The notes: a model not told the origin generated them from the letters alone. A stretch of DNA of 54,828 nt from an uncultured Prochlorococcus sp. (GCA_902609995.1 CACLUD010000002.1:1-54828), one strand, 5' to 3'. Shown: positions 24,321 through 33,180, numbered from the stretch's first letter. Program-made: numbers and translations.

Positions 24321-26432
24321 CTAGTTTGGAATAATTATTACTGAGCAGGCTTTTAATTCTGGTTGTTTTGATATTGGGCATGACTTTTCATGCATCAAAG
24401 AATTTACTTCACACATATTTTTTTGACTAAAACCCCAATGCATTGGTAAAAAAACTGTGCCTACCTTAATTTTGTCCGTAATTTGAACTTTTGCTTTTAC
24501 TTTCCCTCTTTTAGATTTAATTTGTACTGTTTCATCATTTTTGATTGCTAAAGATAAAGCATCTTTAGAATTAATTTCCAATAATGGTTCTGAATTCTTT
24601 TTTGAAAGTTTTTGAACTTTAGAAGTTCTTGTCATTGTGTGCCAATGACTAAGATATCTTCCAATTGTCAAAATTAGTGGGTACTCATCTGAAGGGGGTT
24701 CAGCCAAACCCAAAGGGTAATCAATACAAAAATTTGCTTTACCAGTTTCAGTTGGGAAACGACCATCCTCATATAATCTTTTTGAAGATGTGGTAGGAAA
24801 ACTACCCTTAGGATAAGGCCATTGTTGAGGACCATTATTTTTTAATAATTGATATGATAATCCACTCATATCACATAACCTGTTAGTGGTTGTTTTTAAA
24901 AATTCATTATAAACATCAGATGAAGATTCATATTCAAATTGTTTAAAGTAACCTATCTTTTGACCAAGTTCTGCAAATATCTGCCAATCTGGTTTTAAAT
25001 TTTTGTTCGATTCTCTGAATGATGGACAAAGAGTTACTCTTCTTTCTGAATTTGTCATTACACCATCTTTTTCGCTCCATTGGGCAGCCGGCAATACCAG
25101 ATGAGCAAATTTAATTGATTCACTTTGTTCATAAGATTCGTTGAGGATAATAAAAGGACATTTTAAAAGTGCCTTTTTTACAAAGTTTAAATTTGGCATG
25201 CTAACTAAAGGATTCGTAGCTGCAATCCACCAAATTTTCACAGTTCCTTTATTGATAGCCTCTATTTGTTCCCAAGCAGATAGGCCTTGTTTTTCAGATA
25301 TTTTTCCTATTGGGAACCCCCATATTTTTTCAATTTCATTCCTATCGATTTTATTTTTTACAAACCTATATCCTGGAAGAAGGTGAGATAGTCCACCAGC
25401 TTCTCTTCCACCCATGGCATTTGGTTGGCCAGTTAAGGAAAAAGGACCAGCACCTGCTTTACCTAATTGACCTGTCATTAAATGAAGATTTATTAGTCCA
25501 TTAACTGTTGCTGTCCCCTCTTGCCTTTGATTCAACCCCATTGACCAGACGCTTAAAACATTTTTGCTTTCTCCCCATAATTTTGCAATATCAATAATTG
25601 CTTGCTTTGATATATTACAAATTTCACTTATTTTCTTTAAATCCCATGTTTGAATATGTTTTACAAAATGATCATAGTTTTCAGTTGATTTCTCAATAAA
25701 ATTTTGTTCAGTTAATTTATTATTATACAGATAATTTGCGATCCCAATAAATAAAAAGAGATCTGTTCCAGAAGCAATTTGTAAGTAAAAATCTGCGATT
25801 GATGCTGTTTCTGTTTCTCTTGGATCGATCACTATCACTTTTAAATTATCATTAACGTTTCTTTTGCGTTTCTTAATTCGATCAAAAAGAACGGGATGAC
25901 ATTCTGCGGTATTTGTCCCTATTAAAAAAATTGAAGAACAATGATCAATATCTTCATAGCAACAAGGAGGTCCATCAGAGCCAAAACTTCTATTATAACC
26001 AGCAACTGCTGAGCTCATACATAGCCTAGAATTAGCATCAAAATTATTTGTACCGATTGCTCCCTTTAGAAGCTTTTGAGCTATGTAATAATCTTCAGTA
26101 TGAAATTGACCGGATCCGTACATAGCAATTGAGTCCGGTCCATGATTCTTAATAGAACTGAGTATATTTTCTTTAAGGATTTTGTATGATTCATCCCAGG
26201 AAATTTTTTTAAATTCTTCATTTAAATTTTTCCTATAGAGTGGTTCTTTTAATCTTCCTTCTTTAAGGGTCTCACATACCGTTGCTCCTTTTACACACAA
26301 TTTTCCAAGAGTTGAAGGAGTATCCCTATCTCCACTTACTAACCATTTATCATCTGAAAAAGAATTTTTAGGCCTCATTTTTAACCCACAGCCCACACCG
26401 CAATAAGGGCATTGACTTTTAGTAACATTCAT
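24321..26432 (-). CDS. narB: Ferredoxin-nitrate reductase
   Basis: Assimilatory molybdoenzyme reducing nitrate to nitrite. The [4Fe-4S] site Cys8, Cys11, Cys15 and Cys46 (CPYCGVGC ... CVKG) and the molybdenum-ligand region with Cys138 (DANSRLCMSS) are present. Bis-MGD binding parts include YGSGQFHTEDYY, WSMGLNQRQEGT, GRYLSHWHTMTRTSK and PLHWGF-like LPMHWGFSQKN. Length 703 aa is near normal. It follows napA by 35 bases and is transcribed with it from the NtcA-type promoter. Confidence 0.96.
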   Translation of the reverse strand: MNVTKSQCPYCGVGCGLKMRPKNSFSDDKWLVSGDRDTPSTLGKLCVKGATVCETLKEGRLKEPLYRKNLNEEFKKISWDESYKILKENILSSIKNHGPDSIAMYGSGQFHTEDYYIAQKLLKGAIGTNNFDANSRLCMSSAVAGYNRSFGSDGPPCCYEDIDHCSSIFLIGTNTAECHPVLFDRIKKRKRNVNDNLKVIVIDPRETETASIADFYLQIASGTDLFLFIGIANYLYNNKLTEQNFIEKSTENYDHFVKHIQTWDLKKISEICNISKQAIIDIAKLWGESKNVLSVWSMGLNQRQEGTATVNGLINLHLMTGQLGKAGAGPFSLTGQPNAMGGREAGGLSHLLPGYRFVKNKIDRNEIEKIWGFPIGKISEKQGLSAWEQIEAINKGTVKIWWIAATNPLVSMPNLNFVKKALLKCPFIILNESYEQSESIKFAHLVLPAAQWSEKDGVMTNSERRVTLCPSFRESNKNLKPDWQIFAELGQKIGYFKQFEYESSSDVYNEFLKTTTNRLCDMSGLSYQLLKNNGPQQWPYPKGSFPTTSSKRLYEDGRFPTETGKANFCIDYPLGLAEPPSDEYPLILTIGRYLSHWHTMTRTSKVQKLSKKNSEPLLEINSKDALSLAIKNDETVQIKSKRGKVKAKVQITDKIKVGTVFLPMHWGFSQKNMCEVNSLMHEKSCPISKQPELKACSVIIIPN

Positions 26433-26467
26433 AAAATTACTTTTATAAATATCTAAATAGTTAATGT

Positions 26468-28021
26468 TTAAATGTAACTTTCAGCTTTTTCACCTTCATA
26501 AGCATCTGCAAATGATCCTTGTGGTTCTTTTAAGAAGAAATAGCAGAAAAATCCAACTACAAGGCCTGCTATCCCTAAAACCTGAAAGAAAGCACTATTA
26601 GAAGCCGCAATTATTTCTGGTGAGGGATCTTTCCCTCCACCCATCCAAAGAGGTAAAAGACTATAAATATTTAGATAAGTTACTGCACCAACATTTCCAT
26701 AAGCCCCAACCAATCCAGCTATTTGTCCTGTTACTCTTTTTTTAACTAAAGGAACTAAAGCAAAAGTTGAACCTTCTCCTGATTGAACGAAAAATGAACA
26801 TAGCATAGTTAAAAATACAGCCATAAGAATTCCTGCTGATCCTGTAAAAGTTCCAGGTTTTATTAAAGACATCAAAAGATATCCAAAACCTAATCCCATT
26901 GTTAAGAATCCCATTGTATTTTTTCTATTACCTGTTCTGTCAGATATTAATCCTCCTGCAGGTCTAGCTATTAAATTCACAAATGCATAACATGATGCAA
27001 GTATTCCAGCTATTGCTTTAGGTAAATCAAATGTAAATTCAAAGAAACTTGGAAGCATAGAAACCACAGCTAATTCAGAACCGAAATTCACAATATAAGT
27101 TAGTTCTAAAATTGCTACTTGCTTAAATTCATATCTATCTTCTTTGGGATAAATTTTAGTTCCTTTCAACAATTCAATATTTGTCCTTACAATTCCCCAA
27201 GTCTGAAAAACAAACCAAGCCAATACTGCGAGCAAAGCTATTGGATAAGTAGAAGACGTTAGAAAACCTACCTTCTGAAGTCTCCAGCATAAGACAGAAA
27301 GAATTGCTACAAATGGAACATTCATTCCAATTAAACCCCAGAAATCTCTAATACTCGTAACTTCTAAACCTGCTGTTTTATCTGGTCTCTGATAAGGTTT
27401 TCCCGGTGGAGTATCAGTTACATTAAAGAAATAAATAATTCCATATACGAAAGAAATGATTCCAGTAAGTGCTATGGCACCTCTCCAGTTAAGAACCGCT
27501 CCAGTAGGTAATTCAAAACCTCCTGAAAATGATAGAAATCCAGCTACTGCAACCAGTGAAAGAGCTGAAAAGGCAGATCCAAAATTTCCCCAGCCTCCAT
27601 ATATACCTTCAGCTAAGCCGATTTCTTTTGGAGGAAACCATTCTGATACCATTCTTATACCAATAACAAATCCTGCTCCAACTATTGATAAAAGCAACCT
27701 AGAAATTACAAGTTGATTAAAAGTTTGAGCGCTCGCAAATAATAAGCATGGCACTACAGAAAATATCAAAATAGTTGAGTAGGTTTTTCTTGGACCAAAT
27801 TTATCTAATAACATTCCGATCAATACTCTTGCTGGAATTGTTAGAGCCACATTACAGATTGCAACCGTCCTAATTTGAGCAACAGATAAACCTAAATCGG
27901 CTTTAACAGTCGTCGCAAGAGGAGCGAGATTAAACCAAACTACAAATGTAAGGAAAAAAGCAAACCAAGTGAGATGAAGAGTTCTATATCTTCCATTCAA
28001 AGACCAAACATCACTTAACAT
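26468..28021 (-). CDS. napA: Nitrate/nitrite MFS transporter (NapA/NrtP type)
   Basis: Twelve-helix major facilitator of the nitrate-nitrite porter family, inner membrane. Both family signatures are visible: IYGGWGNFGSAFSAL and GLVGAYGNVGAVTYLN. The first is preceded by WFPPKEIGLAEG as usual. Length 517 aa. Marine picocyanobacteria use this permease in place of the NrtABCD ABC system. First gene of the napA-narB operon, with an NtcA-activated promoter upstream. Confidence 0.95.
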   Translation of the reverse strand: MLSDVWSLNGRYRTLHLTWFAFFLTFVVWFNLAPLATTVKADLGLSVAQIRTVAICNVALTIPARVLIGMLLDKFGPRKTYSTILIFSVVPCLLFASAQTFNQLVISRLLLSIVGAGFVIGIRMVSEWFPPKEIGLAEGIYGGWGNFGSAFSALSLVAVAGFLSFSGGFELPTGAVLNWRGAIALTGIISFVYGIIYFFNVTDTPPGKPYQRPDKTAGLEVTSIRDFWGLIGMNVPFVAILSVLCWRLQKVGFLTSSTYPIALLAVLAWFVFQTWGIVRTNIELLKGTKIYPKEDRYEFKQVAILELTYIVNFGSELAVVSMLPSFFEFTFDLPKAIAGILASCYAFVNLIARPAGGLISDRTGNRKNTMGFLTMGLGFGYLLMSLIKPGTFTGSAGILMAVFLTMLCSFFVQSGEGSTFALVPLVKKRVTGQIAGLVGAYGNVGAVTYLNIYSLLPLWMGGGKDPSPEIIAASNSAFFQVLGIAGLVVGFFCYFFLKEPQGSFADAYEGEKAESYI

Positions 28022-28047
28022 AAAATTTTGCAGAATAATTTTTTACA

Positions 28048-28089
28048 AACATATTTTTCGAAAGAACTATAAATTGTAATGAAATATAC
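28048..28089 (-). promoter_or_regulatory. NtcA-activated promoter of napA-narB
   Basis: On the minus strand a perfect NtcA box, GTATATTTCATTAC (GTAN8TAC, 28089-28076, flanked by TT and AA), is followed after exactly 22 bases by TATGTT (28053-28048), a TAN3T -10 box. This is the canonical class II arrangement for NtcA activation. The predicted start near 28041 leaves a leader of about 20 bases. Confidence 0.88.
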
Positions 28090-28234
28090 AATTTTTAAAA
28101 TGTAAAGATTTCACTTTTAAGAAAATATTAAATATTCCTAGTTGCTTCAGTCAAAACTAGAAATTAAGAGTAATAATAATGTTTCATTGATGTTTATATT
28201 TACACACAGAAAAACTACGGGAAATTTTTAGGAC

Positions 28235-28825
28235 ATGAAAAGTAAATATAAAGATTTCAAAGCTTTTATTTTTGCAGGAGGAAAGAGTTCAAGGATGGGT
28301 TTTGATAAGGCATTAATTAATCATCCTCAAGGAGGTAATTGGCTTAATCATAAAATTAAAATTTTAAATGATCTTAATTTGGAGACTTATCTTTTAACTA
28401 ACCATAATAATCATTTTGAAGAGATTGATTCAAATAGTGATGTTAAAGTTATTTTTGATAACAACCCGTTTGAAGGCCCTTTACATTGCATGGAACAGAT
28501 TTTTGCAACTTACAATCTAAATACTAAAAATGTTCTCATAATCCCAATTGATATGCCTAATTTAACTACAAAAATTGTTTCTTCTTTCATCGATTATTGG
28601 GGAGAAAATAAGAATTATGCTCTTCTTTCTCATGATGGAAATTCTGTACAACCATTGTTTGCTATTTATCCAATTAATGAAGTAAATAACTCTAAATTGA
28701 AAGAGAGATTAAATGCTGGCAAAAAGAATTTTCTTGGATGGGTTAATTTAATTCCTCATAAATATTTCTTTGCAAGAAACAAGGAATTCATTAATATAAA
28801 TTTCAAAAGCGAATTAAAATATTAA
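28235..28825 (+). CDS. mobA: Molybdenum cofactor guanylyltransferase
   Basis: Adds GMP to molybdopterin to give the MGD form that NarB uses. N-terminal nucleotide-binding signature FIFAGGKSSRMGFDKAL is clear, with IIPIDMPNLT and the FEGPLHCMEQIF region following. ATG 28235 is preceded by TTAGGACATG with AGGA as ribosome site. moaA follows two bases after its stop, so they form an operon divergent from napA. Confidence 0.93.
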   Translation: MKSKYKDFKAFIFAGGKSSRMGFDKALINHPQGGNWLNHKIKILNDLNLETYLLTNHNNHFEEIDSNSDVKVIFDNNPFEGPLHCMEQIFATYNLNTKNVLIIPIDMPNLTTKIVSSFIDYWGENKNYALLSHDGNSVQPLFAIYPINEVNNSKLKERLNAGKKNFLGWVNLIPHKYFFARNKEFININFKSELKY

Positions 28826-28827
28826 AT

Positions 28828-29889
28828 ATGCAAAATGAAAAATTGAAGGATTTATTAAATCGAGGATTAGAAGTCTTAAGGATATCTCTTCAAGAAGATT
28901 GTAATTTTTCTTGCATATACTGTAAACCAGAAAATAATAATTTAAAGTCCTTAAGTGTTGAACAATTTAAAAATATTATTTTTGTTGCTTGTAAGTTAGG
29001 AGTTAATTCTTTAAGACTTACAGGAGGAGAACCTTTATTAAGTACTCAATTGGAAAAACTCCTTTATGAAATCAAATTACTGAGAAAAATAAAATCTAAT
29101 CCAATATCAAATTTACAAGATGTTGCTTTAACTACTAACGGTTTTTTACTTTCAAAAAAAAAGGCTGATTCACTTTTCAAAAATGGTTTGGACCGAATAA
29201 CAATAAGTTTGGATGCTATTGATCCAGATATTTTTTCGAAAATGATAGGAGAAAACAATAAAATAATTGGTAGAGAAAAATTATGTAAAGTTCTTGAGGG
29301 TATAGATAACTCAATTGATGCTGGATTTAGTCCGAAAAATGGGAAATTAAAAATAAATACAGTAATTAAAAAAGGAATAAATGATAATCAAATTTTTGAA
29401 TTAGTTAATTTTGCAAGAGAAAGATCAATTGAAATTCGCTTTATAGAATATATGGATGTTGGATCCGCAAATAATTGGAAGTCATCCGAAGTATTTTTTT
29501 CAGAGAGAATTATTAATTCTTTAAAAGAAAAATATCATCTATCAAATTTAGGTAGAGATAAAGGTCATACAGCCAACAGATGGTTTATGGGAGATTCTGA
29601 AAGTTATGTAAGTACAGTCTCTTCGATAAGCAATCCATTTTGTTCTGACTGTAATAGATTAAGAATAACTAGTGATGGTTATGCTTACACTTGTCTTTTT
29701 TCAAGTGAAGGTAAAAATCTTAATCAATGGTTAGCGGAACCAATTAATATATTGGAATTGGAAAAAGAAATTAAGAAAATTTGGAGATCTAGAGATGACA
29801 AATATAGTGAAAATAGAATAAAAATTTTGCAGAAAGATTCAAAAAAATATCCAAAAAATCATCCCTCAATGGCATATCTTGGAGGTTAA
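28828..29889 (+). CDS. moaA: GTP 3',8-cyclase MoaA
   Basis: Radical SAM enzyme catalysing the first step of molybdenum cofactor synthesis. N-terminal cluster Cys25, Cys29 and Cys32 (CNFSCIYC), the LTGGEPLL motif, and the second cluster near the C-terminus (FCSDCNRLRITSDGYAYTC) are all present. It ends in the required Gly-Gly (MAYLGG). Length 353 aa is slightly above average. Confidence 0.96.
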   Translation: MQNEKLKDLLNRGLEVLRISLQEDCNFSCIYCKPENNNLKSLSVEQFKNIIFVACKLGVNSLRLTGGEPLLSTQLEKLLYEIKLLRKIKSNPISNLQDVALTTNGFLLSKKKADSLFKNGLDRITISLDAIDPDIFSKMIGENNKIIGREKLCKVLEGIDNSIDAGFSPKNGKLKINTVIKKGINDNQIFELVNFARERSIEIRFIEYMDVGSANNWKSSEVFFSERIINSLKEKYHLSNLGRDKGHTANRWFMGDSESYVSTVSSISNPFCSDCNRLRITSDGYAYTCLFSSEGKNLNQWLAEPINILELEKEIKKIWRSRDDKYSENRIKILQKDSKKYPKNHPSMAYLGG

Positions 29890-29964
29890 AAAGATGTTAT
29901 GTATTAATTAAGACAATAAATAACATTGAAATAAGAGAGATTTTATAAGAAATATTTTTTAAAA

Positions 29965-30105
29965 ATGCGTTTTGCAATTATCCTTGGTTTCTTACTTGGA
30001 ATAACTCATGGATTTTTTGTATCTGAGGGACATTCTGCAAATAATTTTGAAAATAATCAATTTTTAATAACCGAAAAGTCAGTAAATATATTTTCTCCGC
30101 TTTAA
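29965..30105 (+). CDS. Small secreted or membrane peptide (46 aa)
   Basis: Signal-like N-terminus MRFAIILGFLLGITHGFFVSEGHSA, then a polar tail. Could be a signal peptide cleaved after HSA or a single-helix anchor. It lies 75 bases after moaA on the same strand and before an NtcA-like promoter. Function unknown. Confidence 0.45.
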   Translation: MRFAIILGFLLGITHGFFVSEGHSANNFENNQFLITEKSVNIFSPL

Positions 30106-30131
30106 AGTTCTTATTTTTTTAATAAGTTTTT

Positions 30132-30173
30132 GTATAGTCATGAACAACTTGTTAATAAAATTGTACTTATAGT
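30132..30173 (+). promoter_or_regulatory. NtcA-like promoter ahead of riboswitch-like leader 2
   Basis: GTATAGTCATGAAC (30132-30145) differs from GTAN8TAC at one base. It is followed after exactly 22 bases by TATAGT (30168-30173), a TAN3T -10 box. The predicted start, about 7 bases on, coincides with the first base of the riboswitch hairpin at 30180. The spacing makes it credible despite the mismatch. Confidence 0.6.
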
Positions 30174-30179
30174 TAATAT

Positions 30180-30255
30180 GTAGCGTAGACTACAAAAACG
30201 TTCATCTCGTTTTACGAGCCGCATTAAGATTGAAGCCAAGGAACGGGGACTTCGG
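30180..30255 (+). promoter_or_regulatory. Glutamine-II (Downstream-peptide) riboswitch-like element 2
   Basis: Hairpin GTAG/CTAC (30180-30193), P1 CGTTC (30199-30203) with GAACG (30241-30245), and P2 CTCGT-TTT-ACGAG (30206-30218). Next come a CCGCA segment and a pseudoknot pairing GAAG (30232-30235) with CTTC (30250-30253). Its AAGCCAA and ACGGGGACTT strings match element 1. The glutamine-II class is thought to hide the ribosome site when glutamine binds; here the G-rich ACGGGGA lies within the fold 12-18 bases before ATG 30262. Confidence 0.78.
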
Positions 30256-30261
30256 TCAAAA

Positions 30262-30588
30262 ATGAAATTTAGTCAAATAACTATTATGTCTAATAATGTA
30301 TCTACCTCAGTAAGTAGTAACAATACTACTGCTATATTTGCAGGTTTTCTTGGAGCTTTTATTGTTGGTTCTCTTGGAGTCCAGCTTGTAAGAACTCAAA
30401 AGCCTTCTTTACCATCTCAAACGTTAAAAGTTCAACCTGTTATCGCTCATCAATCAACTTTATGGGCAGCTTTAGGAAAACAAGATACTCCTATTCTTAA
30501 AAATAAAGTTTCGTCTAATCAATCGATTAGAGTTATTCCAGTAGTTGGGTCTGAAGCAACTCTTTGGTCACCTATGGCAGGAAATTAA
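30262..30588 (+). CDS. Small membrane protein under riboswitch-like leader (108 aa)
   Basis: Unknown family. Residues 1-23 are polar Ser/Asn/Thr-rich, residues 24-44 form one membrane helix (AIFAGFLGAFIVGSLGVQLV), and the C-terminus contains two similar segments, QSTLWAALG and EATLWSPMAG, each after a PV-x-x-x/PVV stretch, suggesting an internal repeat. ATG 30262 lies just after the leader pseudoknot; ATG 30286 is an alternative start. An NtcA-like promoter and riboswitch-like leader imply nitrogen-dependent expression. Confidence 0.7.
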   Translation: MKFSQITIMSNNVSTSVSSNNTTAIFAGFLGAFIVGSLGVQLVRTQKPSLPSQTLKVQPVIAHQSTLWAALGKQDTPILKNKVSSNQSIRVIPVVGSEATLWSPMAGN

Positions 30589-30687
30589 TTTTAGTAATAT
30601 TCTTACTCCTGATTTGAATATTCCCTTTAATTTTTTCCTCAAGAGTTAGAAGATTTGGTGGTTCTAACATTAAAAAACTCTTTTGTT

Positions 30688-30720
30688 TGTAGCTCCTCTG
30701 CCCAAGGAGCTTTTTTTTTG
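30688..30720 (+). terminator. Intrinsic terminator
   Basis: AGCTCC (30691-30696) pairs with GGAGCT (30706-30711), followed by nine T. It ends the riboswitch-controlled transcript about 100 bases after its stop codon. Confidence 0.85.
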
Positions 30721-30729
30721 GATTCATTT

Positions 30730-30912
30730 TTAAATGACCCCCTTATGCCTTTGAAGGCAATCTTCAATTATTGATCTAAGCAAAGCTGCATTGCTGCAGT
30801 TGTAATGTTCAGCTAAATCAATAAATTTTTTAAAAATTGGCTCATTAACTCTGCATTGAATAGTCGGAACCGCATCAACTTTTCGTGATCGTTCCTTAAC
30901 ATCAAGCAACAT
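30730..30912 (-). CDS. Small ribbon-helix-helix-like protein (60 aa)
   Basis: Beta strand TIQCRVNEPIFKKFIDLAEHYNCSNAALLRSIIEDCLQRH: a strand followed by two helices with the spacing of CopG/Arc-type DNA-binding proteins. Residues 1-14 are basic. No partner toxin gene is adjacent, so a simple transcription regulator is more likely than an antitoxin. Confidence 0.55.
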   Translation of the reverse strand: MLLDVKERSRKVDAVPTIQCRVNEPIFKKFIDLAEHYNCSNAALLRSIIEDCLQRHKGVI

Positions 30913-30988
30913 AAAATTAATTTAAAATAAATACAAACTTATTATTGTTTCACTTCAAATGCATTGCAAAAACAAGGTTTAAAAAATA

Positions 30989-31138
30989 TTACCAGTCTGG
31001 ATAAATGTGGCCAAATGGGTCTTCACCAATTTGCTCCTCATAAAATTCTCCTTTTTTTAAACCTCTTTCGTATTGATCAATAATTTTCTGAAAGGATTTT
31101 ATAGATGGTATTAAATCTCCAACAAAGCTGTGTTCCAT
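30989..31138 (-). CDS. Small hypothetical protein (49 aa)
   Basis: Acidic/aromatic peptide ending EEQIGEDPFGHIYPDW. Predicted helical first half. No domain recognised. Single gene between the RHH-like gene and the DUF1330 gene, all minus strand. Confidence 0.5.
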   Translation of the reverse strand: MEHSFVGDLIPSIKSFQKIIDQYERGLKKGEFYEEQIGEDPFGHIYPDW

Positions 31139-31205
31139 TAATTACTTATAAATATTCTCTTATTAATCACTATATATAGAAATCACAGAAATTATGAATA
31201 ACAAA

Positions 31206-31547
31206 TTATTTCCCCATCGCTCTTCTTAATTTTGCAGCTTCATCTAAACCTTCCATTATTGTAAAGGTAGAATTCTCAGTTGCTTTTCTTCTCAAGTTTG
31301 AAAGTTCTCTATATTCTTCAGATTCAAAAGCTTCAACAGCTGCCCTCATGGAAGGAAATTCACAAATAACAGCTAAATTAGAATCCTCAGTTTGTTCCTT
31401 TCCTAATGGTTCTGTATCTTTTGCAAATACTTCCCCACCAACTTCTTTTAGCCATGGAGCAACTTTATTTACATACTCATTAAATAATTCCTGATTAATT
31501 ATTTTTGCTGTTGATATCCAATAGCCTTTTGCTCCTTTTTTATCCAT
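31206..31547 (-). CDS. DUF1330 family protein (113 aa)
   Basis: Ferredoxin-like dimeric fold family: GYWISTAKIINQELFNEYVNKVAPWLKEVGGEVFAKD and LAVICEFPSMRAAVEAFESEEYRELSNLRRKAT are the characteristic halves. Function of the family is unknown. Normal length, soluble. Confidence 0.85.
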   Translation of the reverse strand: MDKKGAKGYWISTAKIINQELFNEYVNKVAPWLKEVGGEVFAKDTEPLGKEQTEDSNLAVICEFPSMRAAVEAFESEEYRELSNLRRKATENSTFTIMEGLDEAAKLRRAMGK

Positions 31548-31717
31548 AAAAATAATCTTTAAACTAAATTAAAATATAATTTACATTTTAGTATCGTTAT
31601 TTATGAAAATATTTATTAATGAAATATATTTTTTTTTGAAAAAAAATAATTGAATATAAAACCAAATACGCTTAACTTTTAAAAAAGTGCACTAGTTATT
31701 AATTATCTATATTTAAT

Positions 31718-31813
31718 ATGGATTTCATCAATAAGAACAAAATACTTACAGTTATGGCTGCAATAGCAATTTTATCCTTTGTTTTAGAAAAAACTGGGAT
31801 TATTCACCCTTGA
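31718..31813 (+). CDS. Single-helix microprotein (31 aa)
   Basis: Basic N-terminus and one hydrophobic helix (ILTVMAAIAILSFVL), ending GIIHP. Resembles membrane microproteins elsewhere in the window; no family recognised. Confidence 0.4.
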   Translation: MDFINKNKILTVMAAIAILSFVLEKTGIIHP

Positions 31814-31854
31814 AAATTATTTAAATTAGAAATTTCTAGATAACAAAATTGAAC

Positions 31855-31944
31855 TTAATGAAATAAATAAACCACAAGAATTGCTGCAACAATGAGTATT
31901 GGAGATAATGCTGTAAACATTAAAGTCTTGAAATTAAGTTCCAT
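31855..31944 (-). CDS. Single-helix microprotein (29 aa)
   Basis: MELNFKTLMFTALSP then a Val/Ile/Leu helix ending YLFH. Converges on the microprotein at 31718. No family recognised; may be a small photosynthetic-membrane subunit. Confidence 0.4.
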   Translation of the reverse strand: MELNFKTLMFTALSPILIVAAILVVYLFH

Positions 31945-32034
31945 TTACATTTAGATAAATATACAAATTAAGTAAAGAATACTTTTAAGTATTAGCAATA
32001 AGTAGAATTAAAATTGTTTAGATATGCAAAAAAA

Positions 32035-32265
32035 ATGAATAAAAAAAGATACCAGGAAGAATATGAAGAAGGTTCTAATTTACTTTGGCCTAGCGAAGAA
32101 GAAGATAAAATTACCAGAAAATTTTATAGAGATTTATCGCACCTATCTAAAAAAGAAATTCATAATAAAAATAAAAATTCGAATTTGTTACAACAAATTT
32201 TTAGAGTCTTAACTGGAAAGGGAGGTTCGTCAAAAAATATAGGGGAGTCGATAAGAAAATTTTAG
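32035..32265 (+). CDS. Hypothetical charged protein (76 aa)
   Basis: Starts MNKKRYQEEYEEGSNLLWPSEEED; highly charged with a short basic C-terminus. A TTG seven codons upstream (32014) is open but less likely than ATG 32035. Ends 26 bases before the CPBP gene, likely in the same transcript. Confidence 0.5.
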   Translation: MNKKRYQEEYEEGSNLLWPSEEEDKITRKFYRDLSHLSKKEIHNKNKNSNLLQQIFRVLTGKGGSSKNIGESIRKF

Positions 32266-32291
32266 CTTAATTAATTTATTAAATAAAAAAT

Positions 32292-33161
32292 ATGCATAAT
32301 TCAAACAACAAAAGCAAAAAACAAACAAAAAGTATTTTTCTTCATAAAACTAAAATTTTTTTAACTATATTCTTCATCCCATTTCTTTACTTATTAGGTT
32401 GGATATTATCACAGTCATTGTTATTCTTAAGTTTAAGCAAAGAAGCTTTATCCTTAATAGGAACAATATTTACATTCTTATTATTTATTTCCTTAATGCC
32501 TGCATGGTTTAATTTTCGATGGCAAATAAGAAATAGTTGGGAAACACTTGGTTTAAATAATAAAACTTTTTTGAATAATGTCTTATCTTTTTCTCAAGGG
32601 ATTATTTTTGCTTTAATATTAATAATTTTAATTTTGATACCATTACTCAAAAGTAATTACATTACTTTTTCAGGAGGATTATCCTCAGACATAATATTAA
32701 ATGGGATTTTACTTACTTTTGGCGTAGGGGTTGCTGAGGAAATAATTTTTAGGGGATGGCTTTTAGAAGACTTAAAACTTCAATTTGGAATAAAAGTTGC
32801 CTTAATAAGTCAATCTATAGTTTTTAGCCTTGCTCATATTGGATTCAAAATGCCATTTTGGAATACATTAGGCATTCTTTTAGGTTTATTCACTTTAGGA
32901 ATCCTTTGTTCAATTATAAGATTAAAAGATGAGGGATCATTGTGGGGTGCTATTGGTCTTCATGGTGGACTTGTCGGTATTTGGTTTGTTTTAAATAATG
33001 GTTTAGTAAATATATCTAAAGAAGCGCCTCTCTGGTTAGTTGGTTATCGTGCGCCCAATACAAATCCATTAGGTGGTTCCTATGGTATTTCATTATTACT
33101 AATTTCCTGCATTTTTTACTTTTTAAAATTTAAGAATCAGATATTCAAATTTATAAAGTAA
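32292..33161 (+). CDS. CPBP-family intramembrane metalloprotease (289 aa)
   Basis: Polytopic membrane protein with the CAAX protease/bacteriocin-processing signature: Glu149, Glu150 and Arg154 (AEEIIFRGW), His182 (SLAHIGF) and a later LHGG motif. Family members cleave or process membrane proteins and are abundant in cyanobacteria. Substrate not deducible. Confidence 0.88.
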   Translation: MHNSNNKSKKQTKSIFLHKTKIFLTIFFIPFLYLLGWILSQSLLFLSLSKEALSLIGTIFTFLLFISLMPAWFNFRWQIRNSWETLGLNNKTFLNNVLSFSQGIIFALILIILILIPLLKSNYITFSGGLSSDIILNGILLTFGVGVAEEIIFRGWLLEDLKLQFGIKVALISQSIVFSLAHIGFKMPFWNTLGILLGLFTLGILCSIIRLKDEGSLWGAIGLHGGLVGIWFVLNNGLVNISKEAPLWLVGYRAPNTNPLGGSYGISLLLISCIFYFLKFKNQIFKFIK

Positions 33162-33180
33162 ATAGGAATCGTTTTAAAAT

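Noticed and set aside
30730-30912. RHH-like protein as an antitoxin.
   Set aside because: No toxin-sized partner overlaps or adjoins it in the same direction.
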